Assembly: GCF_000208745.1 (NCBI RefSeq)
Contig: NC_030852.1
Coordinates: forward strand, 32,241,719-32,305,718
Length of the DNA: 64,000 nt
Direction: 5' to 3'
DNA from: Theobroma cacao
Taxonomy: Eukaryota > Streptophyta > Magnoliopsida > Malvales > Malvaceae
This document shows, one piece after another, positions 26,166 through 38,319 of this stretch. The translations under genes were made by a program, and so were the position numbers. Position 1 is the stretch's first letter, and every line of letters begins with the position of its first letter. The notes under the pieces are model-generated. The model ran no database searches, was not told the DNA's origin, and was given only the letters and a program-made list of their open reading frames with translations.

Positions 26166-29010
26166 ATGGCAACGCCAGACGAAAGTCCTTCTGCTAAGAG
26201 ATGGCTTCCTCTCGAAGCTAACCCCGATGTCATGAACCAGGTATTTTTTTTAATTTTTTTGATTTGCTTACCGAGAAAAGATCGGCAAAGAACAGAAAAA
26301 TAGGAAAGAAAACGTTTTTCATCGATTTTCTTTTTTTTAAAAAAAAATTTCGGCAATCGAATAGAGATTTTGAGGTTTAGCTCTTTAAAGAGTTATATTA
26401 AATGTTGAAATAAATTGATGTTATGAGTCTGGAAATAATATTTTGTTTGAATCCCTTGAAAATAATATGATTGGTATATCTTGCAGTTTCTTTGGGGCCT
26501 GGGTCTTCCAGAGGATGAGGCAGAGTGCTGCGATGTTTACGGCTTGGAGGATGAACTCTTAGCTATGGTCCCACAGCCTGTTCTTGCTGTGCTTTTTCTT
26601 TTTCCAATAACTTCTCAGGTGCGTTCAACTCAAGACGTTATTTCTTTCCAGCACTAATAGTTGCCTAGTCGGGCCGTTTCTTGAAAATTAATTTCACTGA
26701 TACGCATAATTAAAACAAGTTGTCTGTTTCTACGTTTGAATGTTTTCAGACTGAAGAAGAGAGATTGGAGCAGGAAAATGAGAAGAGGGTGAGCGCAATG
26801 CTCTTTTTTTTTTTTTTTTGAATCTAATATCTTATTCTAGACCTTTGTGATTTGCGTCAGACTGTTGTCAAGATTGATTAGAAATGTTTAGACCATAAAT
26901 ATAATTATAATTTAAATTGTGTAAACTTTTGTAGTTCGGCCTTATGATTACTTGATCTCTTCTTGGTGTAAGAGATCTCTCAAGTAGTATAAATATCCTC
27001 CTTGTCAAACATTTGTATATTTTGTGTGGGTAGCATTCGAAATGATGAATTACTTTGTGGATGAGACTGACTACTCTATTGGATAGTGGAGCTCATTGAA
27101 TAACCAAGTAAATGGAATAGGAAAAAAGAAAAAAACTCTTATAAGAGTGCAAAGTTTAAGTTCAAAATTTCTGTTCCCCTTTTTAAGTTCCTAAAATTAA
27201 AAGAATAGATGCAGTAGTTTGTAGTGGTACCAATAAAATGATAACTTAGTATGATTTAATTAATTTTTTTTCCTTTTTGCTTGGGCTCTAGGATGCTAGC
27301 AACAAAGTTTATTTCATGAAACAAACCGTGGGAAATGCTTGTGGAACGATTGGGCTTCTTCATTCTGTTGGAAATATCACTTCAGAAATCAAGCTTCGTA
27401 AGTGGGGCCTAATTTTCATCATTTATTGACTAATGCTTATTTTCATATGCATGTTAAAGATGCTCACAGGGTGTATTTATTACCATATGATAATTTTTAC
27501 GTGTGTCAGTTTAATTGTGACATGTTAGCTTGCATGCTGCCATTGGTTGGAATATTAGTTGTTGGGAGAATGATAATTAAGATATATACACATCCAATAA
27601 TGATTGTTTCCTTGTTTTTTTCAGAAGAGGGATCATTTTTAGATAGGTTTTTCAAATCTACTGCAAGCATGGATGCATTGGAGGTTCTACTTCTCTCTCT
27701 CTCTCTCTCCCTCTCTCTTTGCATGTTTTTACCTGCATGTTTTTTGATTCCTCATTGCTGACTTCAAAGTGTTGTATGCTTCTACAGCGTGCAGCATTTA
27801 TTGAGAAAGACAGAGAAATGGAAGTGGCTCACTCAGTTGCAGCTACAGCTGGTGAAACAGAGGTAAATCTCTTAAAAGGCTTTTTTTTTTCTACTTGGTT
27901 TTGTTAATGTATAATTAGAATATTTGGCAGGTAGGGTATGATACAGATCTGCACAATATGGCGTATCAAGGTTTTTTGGGGCAATATGTCATATCAAGTT
28001 TTTTTTTGGGCAATATGTATTATAATTTTTTTTTTGTCTAATCCCAATTCCCTTTTCCTGTTTTACTATTTTTCTTGACAGGCTTCTGACAATGTGGACA
28101 CTCACTTTATCTGCTTCACTTGTGTTGATGGTACATGTTCTCTCTCTCTTTCTCTCTCATTGTGGAACATAAAGGAACAAAAATTATAGGAAGAGACAAG
28201 CTCTAATGCTTTGGTCACAGATGTTTTTTGAAATAAATGTAGTTGTTTTTGGTGCTTTGATCTTAATTGTTTTTCCTCTCATTAATGTAGGGGAACTTTA
28301 TGAGCTTGATGGAAGGAAGTCAGGACCAATATCTCATGGTGCTTCCTCACCAAGTAGCTTATTGCAGGTTTGTGTTGGTAATTAAAACATTATCTATTTT
28401 TCTTTGTATGATTTTCCTTTTTACATATATGGCTGTCAAAAAGACATTTTACAAGAAATGTTTAGCTTTTAAGAAATGGAATTGGTTTGATGTTCATAGA
28501 GGGAAATGTTTTCTTTTTACGTTTTCGTTCTAGTAATTTGACTGTGATGCCCTGAGCAAGTTGAGAGTGGAAGAAGCTAGCTCATTTATATCTCTTTGGG
28601 GTTTGGAGACTTTCAAGTGGTAGAATAGGTTTTAGTTTGAATCATCAGCTTCAGCTTTCACAGTCCACCTCACACTTCCTCTGTGGATGTGCCTGTTTTT
28701 GTGTTTGTTTGTGCTAAACTGAGTTACTTAAACCGTGTTGGTATTAGATGATTGTTTCACCCTTGTGATTGGACTTTGCTGGCTCTCTGAGTCAAATGTG
28801 AATGCTCAGGATTCAACATTTTTCTGGCAACTTTCCTTTATTCTCAGTGATAAACATTTGCATTATATACTATTGATTCAGACTAATTTTTATGACTTTC
28901 TCTTACAACAGGATGCGGCCAAAGTCATACGGGGCATGATCCAGAAAAATCCCGAGTCACTCAACTTCAATGTTATTGCACTTTCTAAGAAAGTGGGGGG
29001 TGGATTTTAA
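26166..29010 (+). CDS. UCH3: Ubiquitin carboxyl-terminal hydrolase 3 (peptidase C12, UCH-L3 type)
   Basis: Nine exons: 26166-26240, 26487-26618, 26750-26788, 27292-27397, 27625-27683, 27788-27862, 28082-28130, 28291-28367 and 28912-29010. Phases join to 236 residues, close to the 234 of Arabidopsis UCH3. The catalytic set is complete: oxyanion Gln93 and nucleophile Cys99 in [12 protein letters not shown], His170 in DTHFIC and Asp185 in LYELDGRK. The spacings (6 and 15 residues) equal those of human UCH-L3 (Q89, C95, H169, D184). The enzyme cleaves small adducts from the ubiquitin C-terminus in the cytosol or nucleus; Arabidopsis UCH3 has been linked to clock period. Introns contain CT microsatellites (27690-27718, 28138-28160). 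The C-terminal SKKVGGGF extends slightly past the Arabidopsis end. Confidence 0.95.
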
Positions 29011-29679
29011 GATGGCAAGTATTGTCATCAATTTCCTTCAAACTGATTCGATTTAAATGTTCAGTCACCTTGACATAGTCAAGCACTGCATGTCTCTCTA
29101 TATACCTGTCATCATTTGCATGTGGGCAACTTAGCCTAAACAGATGGACCTTTTGCCGTGCAGCAAACAACCCTATTTGATGATTGGTTGGAGGAAAACC
29201 CTGCCTTCCAAGAAACTTGTTGTATGTGGTTGATGACTCGGTTTTGCTAGTTACAGTACGACTTGCTGACCGAAAAATTTTCATTTCGGTGTGTCTACTT
29301 GTCTTCATACTTGGTTGTGTGTGTGTTCAAATAAATTGTCCACGAGGATTTCAAGGGGATTGGGGGTGAGCGTGGGCTTGAAGGCCTTGGTTAGGGGTCT
29401 CCAGGGGATATTAGTCATTGAAACCCAATCTTGTGAGTGGAACGGTCTTTCCTATAAAACAGATTATTCATCTGGACTGTCAATGTTAATGTCGAAGGAG
29501 CAGAGCAACAATAAAAGGCAATAGCATTTCTTCAAAGGGTCATTATCAGAACAAGACCCCAGGTTATCATTCGAGGAAACTACTACTCTTTGATGGCGTG
29601 TGCCTAATTTTCATCTATTTATAGATTTATCAACACAAATACTATTTGTAAAAAAATATAAAGCGAACACTGGTGACAA

Positions 29680-30990
29680 TCCTTGCAATCATGGGGGCAA
29701 AGGGACCTCAACAGAGCCCTCTAGCATTTGCATCACCATCTCGTCTTGGATGCACAAAGTGACCTATGGTACCCATTTGCAACGTCTGTCCTTGTCGGCC
29801 GTGGTTGCCTCATCGTCACCTGCCTCAACATCTACTCTTCCTTAGACATGGCAATCATAAGCCCAATCTGTTAGTATTTCTTCTGATGAATGCATCACCA
29901 CGCTTTTTCTGCAGCAAATGATTTCTGATAACCTCACACCAAAACTGTAAACATCCACTTTTGCTGTGATAGGTACGTTCTTAAACCATTCCGGAGCCAC
30001 ATATCCTCTTGTTCCACTGATCATGGTACGAATTCCAGACTGAGAAATCCTTACGGTGAAATATTCATCTAGGAGTCTGTTACGAGGCTTAACATCACAG
30101 TGGATTATAGGTAGGTCACTCTTCATGTAAGTAGACAAGTCCTCTTGCAAAGTTCAAGGCAATCCAGGTCTGGGAAGTGCAAAGAGAGAACTCATAAACT
30201 AAAAGCCGATGAGTCCTTTTCTCACGGAAGCCAAACAATCCAACTAGATTCTTGTGACGGGTTTTCCCAGTTGCACTCACTTCAGTTCAAAATTCCATTT
30301 CCCTTTCTTGAGCCAACTTGCCCAATTATAAACAATTCCGAATGAATCCCAGCCATGTTCTTCCTTGAGCTGATACATTGCTTCTTCGAGTTCCTTGTGG
30401 GCACTCCTTCCTCCTTTTCTTCTGTGCCACATGAAGACCATATCACTAGCAAAACGACATGGACCAAATACAGAGCTTTCAAGAATTCCTCTTAAAAGAA
30501 TTGATTCTTCTTTCTTTCTGTTAAAGTTTACCGTCCAATAACCTGGATTAGCTTCCTTCCGTACTTTGAAAGGTACCCTTCAGAAACCGGTGTTTCTTCC
30601 TCATCCATTCTCGAGTGGCAGTTCCTTTTTCCATCAGCTCATGCCATCGAAAATGGCAACAGCACAAGAGTAATCATGCAAGAGGCACTTTCCACACTCT
30701 TGTTTGATTATAAGGTGCCAATGTTTCATAGTCTCCAAGTGGCCAATCATCATCACGAAATCCCCTCATTTCATATAACTCTTCAGGATCTCTCAATCCA
30801 CTAAATCTGTATTTTTGATCCACAAAGACATAACCGAGGGGACAGGGGACAGTCGCAGCTGGGCCACCGATTTTGAATTGAGCAGCAGCTGTTGAAGCCG
30901 CAAGCACCGCTTCTCAATGTTACAAAATGTAATGAAAGTGCATAATTTGCAGTGCGAATTATTAACATGTATCTGCTGTTGTGGGTCAAT
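29680..30990 (-). pseudogene. G-type lectin S-receptor-like kinase (RLK1/LecRK type) pseudogene
   Basis: Read on the minus strand, pieces of one receptor kinase appear in order but in changing frames: an extracellular segment near the PAN domain (30907-30674: LYEMRGFRDDDWPLGDYETL, APYNQT), the kinase N-lobe (about 30400-30290: ELEEAMYQLKEEHGWDSFGI), then [34 protein letters not shown] and [10 protein letters not shown] (30150-29842), and a C-terminal tail interrupted by stops down to about 29680 (VDVEAGDDEATTADKDRR, MLEGSVEVPLPP). The activation-loop DFG is replaced by QSG after a deletion, and the N-terminal lectin domain is missing. It is certainly non-functional. Confidence 0.88.
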
Positions 30991-31444
30991 GGTCAAGGCA
31001 CTCTTTTTTCAGTCTATATATATACAGGGACTTTGGCATGCGTCGAATAATTCAGAAGTTCAAACATATGAATATGTCTTCTTTCAAAAGATTAACGTTT
31101 AAAATATCATTAAAATTTGGTCTCCCTGCTCTAAAATTCTTACCTCCAAAACATGTTACAATCAGTGAGATCAAGTTATAATATGATAAAGCCTTTGAAG
31201 TTAGTAAAAAGTGGTAATCATTCCTTGTCAAGACAAGGTGAAGAAAGAAGCAAATGATAGATGGAATACGTGTTCTTTAGGATCAAATATCCTACTTATA
31301 TTTCCTCGTGGTGTAGTCATGAAAGAATTTCGGTTTAAAGAATGTGTCACGCAACAGCTACCCTCCCTCCCTGACCGTGACAGATGACAATGGTAAAACA
31401 TTGCAAATAAATGATTCTTTGCTGTATATACATTAGCGGTATAA

Positions 31445-31915
31445 TACTCAAATAAAATTTTAAGTTATTTTAAAAAATTTAAATATATTTTTATTCTTTT
31501 ATTATATTCAATCAAGTTTCTGTACTTTTATTTTTGATCAAATAAAATTTTATAATTAATAATTGACTAATTGTCGTTAATTAAAATGTTATTTGTTAAT
31601 TTATATACATATGACATTAACATGACGTTATTGTATAAGGTAAAAATGTCATATGATCATATTATCATGTCAAATTAATATGTCACGTTATTACTAATTA
31701 TAATATGTCATCATGTCATATTATCATCAATTATAATATATTAGTATGTCACGTCAGTATCATATGGTATAAAATGACAAATGATATTTTGATTAAGTAA
31801 ATAATTAATTATAAAGACTTATTTGATTTAAAATAAAAATATAAAAATTTGATTGTATGTAATAAAAATATAAAGATTTATTTAAAATTTTTAAAATAAT
31901 TTAAGATTTTTTTTA
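31445..31915. mobile_element. AT-rich foldback element, copy C (best preserved)
   Basis: Left arm 31447-31555 and right arm about 31800-31912 are reverse complements over about 100 bases at roughly 80 percent identity by eye (left: TTTTAAGTTATTTTAAAAAA, TTGATCAAATAAAATTTTAT; right ends TTTAAAATTTTTAAAATAAT TTAAG). The centre has several ATGACATTAACATGACG and TCACGTTATTACTAATTATA-like motifs. No coding capacity. Confidence 0.75.
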
Positions 31916-31967
31916 TATTATTCCTAAAATAATTGATGGAGTTAAACATGCCAGCTTACTCTAAAAA

Positions 31968-33100
31968 TCATGAGATCCCTAGTAAAGATAGCTGCTTGTA
32001 TTTGGAGGAAACGTAAAAATTGCCAAGAAGAGAAAGGTCGTCCTCACAACCTTCAAATGGAAAATGAGTAATTCGTCGAACTATTTCTTCCCCAAGGTCA
32101 ACAAAGCTGATGTCAGGTTCTTCCATGGTCATACTATACCGCACATTGCTGACTGGGCCCAACAACCATACAACAAAAACCCAGCACCACAACTGGAAAA
32201 GCCCAAAATGCAGGCATATAAGAACATCAAAAAACATGCTTTGCAGACTGAAAATGCATTTGACCACATTCAAACTTCATTAATTGCATATATCTATTAG
32301 GTCAGCAATTTAGCCAAGAAAAGCAAATCCCCCTACAAACTACGAAGGACTGTCTCGAGTTGGAATTCAATGTAAAAGCATTTAAAAACGTTGAAATGTC
32401 AACATAGTCAAGTCAAATCTTCAATGTCAAAAGCGATAAGATAAAACGAATTATCTGCTACATCCTTTACTACCTCGATCGTCGCGAATGTCGTCTAACC
32501 GCGCTCGTGTGGGGTGTGCCGTCGCTGTTCCTTGAGGTTGACGCGATCCATTTCTTCTAACTCCGGTTGAGCTGTTTCCTCATGTCATCGCTGCATGTGT
32601 GAACATGAACCATTCAATATATTTACTAAAATTTTATAAGTAAAAGCTGGCATTTTCATTTGTTTTGCATGCCGACTTTGCCTTAGTTTTACACTAACGA
32701 TTAAGACCCTTCTGGCATCACTTAATCAGTTTTTTATTAGTTCACAAGGGCCTTGGTAAAAAACAAAATAGAACACATGGACATGCTGCTTTAATTTCTT
32801 TGGAGATAAGGAAACACAAAAGCTTCTAGGCCCAACCAGCTGGAGTTGGTTTGGATGTCTCAGCTTCAATTCGCCCGGGGCTGGGGGGTACCACGCGCAA
32901 ACGTGTGTCGACAAGGACGCCCCTTTGGCCCTTTTCGCAACCAGAGTTAGTACGCTCATGCTTTAAATGCTGGCAAATAGTAAGTTTTTGCCACAGAGAT
33001 CGCTTCGGACCGCTCTGTCGGTAAAACAAAGCATTTCTGAAAATGGAAGGGCTCCTCTCCTTTGTGGAAAGTAGATCCCAATTGCCTGTAACCGCCAACT
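31968..33100 (-). other. Unresolved GC-richer patches, possible small minus-strand gene
   Basis: Three patches stand out from the AT-rich background: 32830-33100, 32450-32600 and 32030-32200. On the minus strand they give open frames (for example EEPDISFVDLGEEIVRRITH at the 3' end), acceptor-like TTCCAG and CATGCAG, and a short terminal frame DDMRKQLNRS followed by a stop (about 32556). I could not join them into one protein or recognise a family; the 5' open frame begins at TTG, not ATG. Possibilities are an unrecognised multi-exon gene, a pseudogene or a transferred organelle fragment. Confidence 0.25.
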
Positions 33101-33184
33101 AATCTCCGCATAATAACTTTATTTTCTAGAAGTTTTCTAAAATTGGAATGTCCAAATAATTTAAAGAATTTAAATTAATTTAAG

Positions 33185-33905
33185 ATAAAGTTTGGTACTT
33201 TACAATACTATATAATTACAGGTAATGTGATTGTAAGAAAAATAATATTATAGTGTTTAGTATATAAATAAAATGATAATTAAAATTTAAGAAAAATAAT
33301 ATTACAGTATTTAATTTACAAGTACTTTATTGAATATGTAATATTAATTTTTAAAATTACTCTTATTTATTAAAATACAAGTTTAATATATTTATATTTT
33401 TTATTATTAATTTTTATATAATATCATATCTTAAATATATTTTTAAAGTCATATGTTTTATTTTTATTTTTTATTATAATTTTATATATTTTATTTTTAT
33501 TTTTCAATATAATTTTATATATTATATTTTTTATTTTAATTTCTTTTACCTATATTATATAAATTTTAATTTCTTATATTTTATTTTATTTTAATTTTTT
33601 ATTCTTATATTATTTATTTTATTTTAATATTTTTTTATTTTAATTATAACATTACAAAATATTTTTAACAAAGTAATAAAATTGAAAGGTAAAAATGCCT
33701 TTAATAATATTACATAGTATAATGTAAATATGTAACGTGATTGTATTGATTTTGGACTGCAATCACATTATATCTCTTGACTACAATGTGATTGCATTAC
33801 AATTTTACATTACAGTGGTATGTTGCAAAACAAATACTGCAATATAATTTAATTGGACACATTGTAAAGAATGTGCTTTCATTTTTCTTATACCAAACAC
33901 TATAT
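33185..33905. mobile_element. Probable MITE with GTTTGGTA / TACCAAAC ends
   Basis: AGTTTGGTACTTTACAATAC near 33188 pairs at its start with TATACCAAACACTAT ending near 33905. The inside is extremely AT-rich at the centre, and near both ends carries AATGTGATTG-type motifs in opposite orientation (GTAATGTGATTGTAAG at 33225; CAATCACATTATA at 33761). Non-coding. The boundaries are approximate and a nested structure is possible. Confidence 0.45.
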
Positions 33906-34505
33906 AAATTTTAAGATTTAAATAAAGTAAAGTCTTAATAATTGGTTTTGGAGTTGCGATCAATTATAAATTAATCACTGACTTAATTTTTTTAAATGAA
34001 AAATTATATAAATTATTAAATTAAATATTTGAATGTAGTGAATATACATTTTAAATACAGTTTCTTATCATTGCATTTCTTGTATTTTGATAAAAATATT
34101 ATTCATTTAAACTAAGTAAAAGGTTCATGCAAGATTGCCATAGATCAAAAGCTAAGTGTTAAACTCAACATAAAAATGAAAAAGGAAAGACAACTGAGAA
34201 GATTTGATGGGAATATTCACATTTTTCTTTAGGAAGTGCTTATTCCAAGCACAATATGAACACCATATTTAAGAAGAAAACAAAAAAAAAACAATTCCCA
34301 TTCAACAAAATTTCCATGAAATAATAACAAATCCTTTGTATTCACAAAAGCCAAACGATCTCTCGACTCTGAAATAGTAGTATATTTCAACCCTCATTTT
34401 CCTTTTTTTTTTCTTTGTTTTTTCCTTTTTCTTTTGGGGGAGGGCCTTATCCACCTAGCTTGTGGGAATGTCCAAAACTTACATTATTGCATTAGCACGT
34501 CAGCA

Positions 34506-35321
34506 TTAACTCACTAATAGCTGTTCGCCATGTGTACACGATCCAACTTGATACTTAACTTCCGCTCCGGAACCCATATCTAACCCGGCTTGAGCCACAA
34601 CCGGAGCCGAGGCAGCCACCTTTCTCCTCCTTTTCGGCGACCCGTTCTCCGAGCCAGAGGACGAAGACGAAGATGGCTCCGGTGACGCCCTCTTTGAGGT
34701 TACCCTCACTGGGTCAGGCTCCCCGGAGTTCACCCTCAACGGAAAATTCAACAAAGCCCTGGAGCCACGCATCCTATAAGCTGCTCTATCATAAGCCAAA
34801 GCCGCATCCTCAGCCGTCTCGAAAGTACCTAACCAAACCCGAGCCCCATTTTTAGCCGGGTCCCTAATCTCAGCAGCGAACTTCCCCCACGGTCTTTGCC
34901 TAACTCCTCTATAATGCTTTCCTTTGGCAGGAACCACCGCGGGAACCGCCGTCGCCGCCTCTGTCGTAGCAACCTTTTTCACGGGTGTCTCTGTTAAAAT
35001 CTCCTGTGGCTCCGGTTTAATCGGCGGGAAATTCGTGGAAGAGTTATCGGATGGGGCCCAGCCTTCGGTTAAAGCATCGCGGAGGAATCCGAAAACGAGC
35101 ATGTCTTCTGAATCGTCTTCTTTGAGTGGGAGGTCACCCCAGGTTTCAGTCAAACAAGGGTACAAGCGGCTGAAGCTCGAGCTCCTGCAAAACATGGGGG
35201 GAGCCGTGGTACAATCCGTTGAGGCAGTGAGTCGGAGGTCTGATGACTCGCCGAGTAAGTGTCGGCGAATCGACTCCAGCATCGCTAAATCGGAATCAAT
35301 TGTACTTTGATACATTTCCAT
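34506..35321 (-). CDS. ERF1A/ERF2-like ethylene-response factor (AP2/ERF group IX)
   Basis: Single exon, 271 residues. The N-terminus has [10 protein letters not shown] and [20 protein letters not shown], and then [15 protein letters not shown], which are conserved in ERF1A/ERF2-type activators. The AP2/ERF domain spans about 137-195 ([20 protein letters not shown] to SRALLNFPL) with the Ala and Asp that define ERF-type GCC-box binding. PKRRRK after it is a likely nuclear localisation signal. Family role: nuclear activator of GCC-box genes downstream of ethylene and jasmonate. It lies next to UCH3, as ERF-1 (At4g17500) does in Arabidopsis. The antisense open frames at 34673-34855 and 34924-35310 are shadows. 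Regulation: TATA box and a TGACGTCA element upstream. Confidence 0.95.
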   Translation of the reverse strand: MEMYQSTIDSDLAMLESIRRHLLGESSDLRLTASTDCTTAPPMFCRSSSFSRLYPCLTETWGDLPLKEDDSEDMLVFGFLRDALTEGWAPSDNSSTNFPPIKPEPQEILTETPVKKVATTEAATAVPAVVPAKGKHYRGVRQRPWGKFAAEIRDPAKNGARVWLGTFETAEDAALAYDRAAYRMRGSRALLNFPLRVNSGEPDPVRVTSKRASPEPSSSSSSGSENGSPKRRRKVAASAPVVAQAGLDMGSGAEVKYQVGSCTHGEQLLVS

Positions 35322-35456
35322 TTCAAATTTCAGGTAAGTGAGCTTGTAATTTTCGGGTTTGGGTCGCTTTGCTTTAGGAGGACGAAAGATTAGACTTGGG
35401 AGAGGAATTCTGAGAATTTAGGAGTCTGAATCGTTCCGTGGCAAAGGGAAAGTAGG

Positions 35457-35464
35457 TTTATATA
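35457..35464 (-). promoter_or_regulatory. TATA box of the ERF gene
   Basis: Read on the minus strand, TATATAAA (in CCCTATATAAACC) lies about 136 bases upstream of the start codon at 35321, a normal distance for a plant gene with a 5' UTR of about 100 bases. Confidence 0.7.
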
Positions 35465-35664
35465 GGGGAAATCGATACATGCATTTGAGTTGGCGGAATT
35501 TTCGGTTTGGATTAATTTAAAATATTTTATTCTTAATGGTGGGGTTTTATTTTTGTTTTCTAATTAATACTTTAGGGCATGAGTTTCTTTGAAGGTTCAT
35601 TTATTCACGTGATTAATATTTTGGATGTGTTTGGTGCTTCCAATTGTGAGAGAGAGAGAGAGGA

Positions 35665-35672
35665 TGACGTCA
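35665..35672. promoter_or_regulatory. Palindromic TGACGTCA element beside a GA repeat
   Basis: GGATGACGTCATCC is a perfect 14-base palindrome containing the bZIP (TGA-factor/CRE-type) core, about 200 bases upstream of the ERF TATA box and next to a (GA)n tract at 35647-35661. TGA factors binding such sites mediate salicylate, jasmonate and xenobiotic responses. That it acts on this gene is inference. Confidence 0.5.
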
Positions 35673-35679
35673 TCCAGTT

Positions 35680-37900
35680 GACAGCAGCAAAATGTTGCTT
35701 GTCCTATTTGCTTGGCCACTTGTTCTAGTTGTCCGGCTGATAATCGCCGAGTAATATCATCGAAATTTCAATTGCCCCTCTTTTTTTTTTCTCTGCCTTT
35801 CATTTTCTTTCCCTGTCTTTTAATTTTCCAATACCATTTTGTTCCTTTCTTTTTCACCTTTGTTTCTTGATGTAATGATGTTTTTCTCCGTTATTTTCCT
35901 TTGCTTCAAGCTTTAATGACTGTTATATTTCATATTATATTTTTTTAAAGTATTATGAGACAATTCGATTTATATTCGATATGAAAGTCAAAACATTAAA
36001 AAGATTTTCTCTAAATATTAAAAGATTGAAAATGAAAAGATTGAGAAAGATGCATCCTAACGTATCAATTATTGTATTCACGGTGGAGTGAATAATTGCT
36101 AAAAACATCTAAATAATAAGTCCATCTCAAGATAAGTGTTCCCCTATTTCAAATTCTTGTATAAAAACTCAATATATTTTAATTTTCATGATGAAAATGG
36201 ATTATTTTTTATTAATAAATTTCACTTGTTATGTTAAATATAACTAAAATACTTTGAATTGAAATATGATTAACTATTTAGTTCAGTCTACCACTGTAAA
36301 AGAAAATTGGGTATCTAGAATTTGTGAAAAAAGCATATATATAGTAACCCTTACTCATTTGTTTAAAAAAATATAGTAAAAGAATAATCTAGGAAAATAA
36401 CGAGAAACAACAATTATAGCCGAGGAATCGTCAAGCAAATAGGAGGAAAAAGACAAGATTGAGACTTTTCTTGTCCAAAACGGATACATTGGTCCTAGAC
36501 ATGTATAAAAGTATAAATTAAAAAAATAATGTTAAATGATGATAATAATTTTAGGATAAGTCTCGCATAAAGTCAATAGTCCATTAAAGATATTATGGCA
36601 TGGACCCACTCCCTCAATTTGCACTTCCCTTGCTTTTATGTTCCTTCAAGGAAGGTGAGTTTATTGTGCTACACTTAACTAACACTCTCTCCTAACCCCT
36701 TTTTCTTAATTAACATTTAATTAAATTAACATATCACTTGGGAAGATCTATATGCCTTTTTGCCTTTTGAAAAATCTACTTGGATTGCACTTTGTAAGTT
36801 TAATTTTTTAGTCTAACTTCGCTTCTTATTGGAATACTTTGAAACCCCATTGGACATTGGCTGCTAATGTATGCACCCTATTTGATGATTAATGATTATT
36901 GGACTGCCCTCATTAAATTTGCTGCATTAATTAAATATATAATTTAATTTATAGTATATGCAGCTGTAAAGAATCTTAGGATATGGAAAACTCTAGCATT
37001 CTTTATCCCTAATGTATTTAGGTTTGGTTACAGAGTGTGATACCTTACGTTAGTATTGTTTTCAATTTATTGAAAATGGCAACATGTTTGGTCTGGATTT
37101 TCGTGTCGACAATTTGGCAATAGAGACGTGTAAAATTAAAAGATTGACAATGTTCAGGTGCGGGAGTACTATTCACCCGCAACCTAACGGTGAAGAAATT
37201 AGTTCTAAGAAGAGTGAAGACGAAAACAAAAAATTCAAAACAAAATTAACACCAAACACATCCTTATTTTGACTTTTGATTTTTATCTTTCATACAAGTG
37301 ACTAAAGAGGAAGAAGGTAAGATTCAATGATTTAATGCTATATATATATTGAATTTTTATTAGAATAAAAATTAAAAATATGGGTGTTGAACCTTCCTCG
37401 CTTTGTTTTTATAGATTTATTATGAAATGAATTTAACTTTAGATTGTATACAATATATGGGTTGAAAATATCTAACTAATTTCGTCAAACATGGACTTAA
37501 AATTATAGTTGAGTTTTAAGCTTTCAACAATTGTAATAAAAAAGAATGGGACTCATATCTTATAAAAAAGACATCTTTGATTAATGTAGCGATCATCTAT
37601 ATAAATAAGACTTTTTTGCTTGATTTTTCTTATCGTATTTCTCGTTTTTGCTGATCCTTCTCTTTGTTTTTCTGCTTTATGCCATGTGACCACATTTTAT
37701 GCTCTTTTCTCTGCTGCTGATTTTGGTTTTTTTTTTTTCTGGATTGTTTCCCCTGTACTTTTTTTCCAAGGATTTCTTCCTTGTGATTAATGAATTTCTT
37801 ATATTTTTCGAAAAAATAAAAAAATAAACAAGACTTTTTTCCTCATCATGATTAAACTTCACTAAAAATAGAATTAACTATGAAGTTTCAATGTTTAGAC
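35680..37900. other. Intergenic, no gene seen
   Basis: AT-rich sequence with only short open frames lacking recognisable content. Confidence 0.5.
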
Positions 37901-37907
37901 TCTTCTT

Positions 37908-37967
37908 ATGCGGCCAAAGACAAAAATTGTTACTAGGATGCGGCCAAAGACAAAAATTGTTACTAGG
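37908..37967. repeat. Perfect 30-bp tandem duplication
   Basis: The 30-base unit starting ATGCGGCCAAAGACAAAAAT occurs twice head to tail (37908-37937 and 37938-37967) without a mismatch, implying a very recent duplication or contraction/expansion event. Confidence 0.95.
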
Positions 37968-38058
37968 ACGGATCAAATCTTAAGTTCTTCCTCTATTCAT
38001 TTCTTTCTTTTTTCACTATAAATATATTTTAATCTTCCAAATTTACACTTTCAAGGAT

Positions 38059-38316
38059 ATGGATAACGTTGCAGAGCGTGGGCAAACTAAGCTACCATAT
38101 CCATATTGGTCCAAGAAGCGGAAATCCAAGACCTTCTTTCTTCAAGCAACGGCCAGCCGCACCATCAAGCGGAAATTGACCATAGGCTTGGTCATGTATG
38201 ACTTTGACAGAAGAAAAGTCCGCTTTCTATTTTTAGCTAAAAACAAACACCGAACAGGATGTACCTGGTCACAAAATGCCAATAATCGGCACGTGCGGTT
38301 CGAGTGCAATGTTTGA
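38059..38316 (+). CDS. Hypothetical 85-residue ORF, doubtful
   Basis: An ATG-started open frame rich in Lys and Arg (SKKRKSKT, ASRTIKRKL, KNKHRTGC). A TATA-like CTATAAATATATTTT lies at about 38019-38033, only 26 bases upstream. No family is recognised; composition is compatible with coding but does not prove it. It may be a lineage-specific small gene, a fragment or chance. Confidence 0.2.
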   Translation: MDNVAERGQTKLPYPYWSKKRKSKTFFLQATASRTIKRKLTIGLVMYDFDRRKVRFLFLAKNKHRTGCTWSQNANNRHVRFECNV

Positions 38317-38319
38317 GTC

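Noticed and set aside
34673..35310. Plus-strand open frames of 60 and 128 codons
   Set aside because: Antisense shadows of the GC-richer ERF gene.
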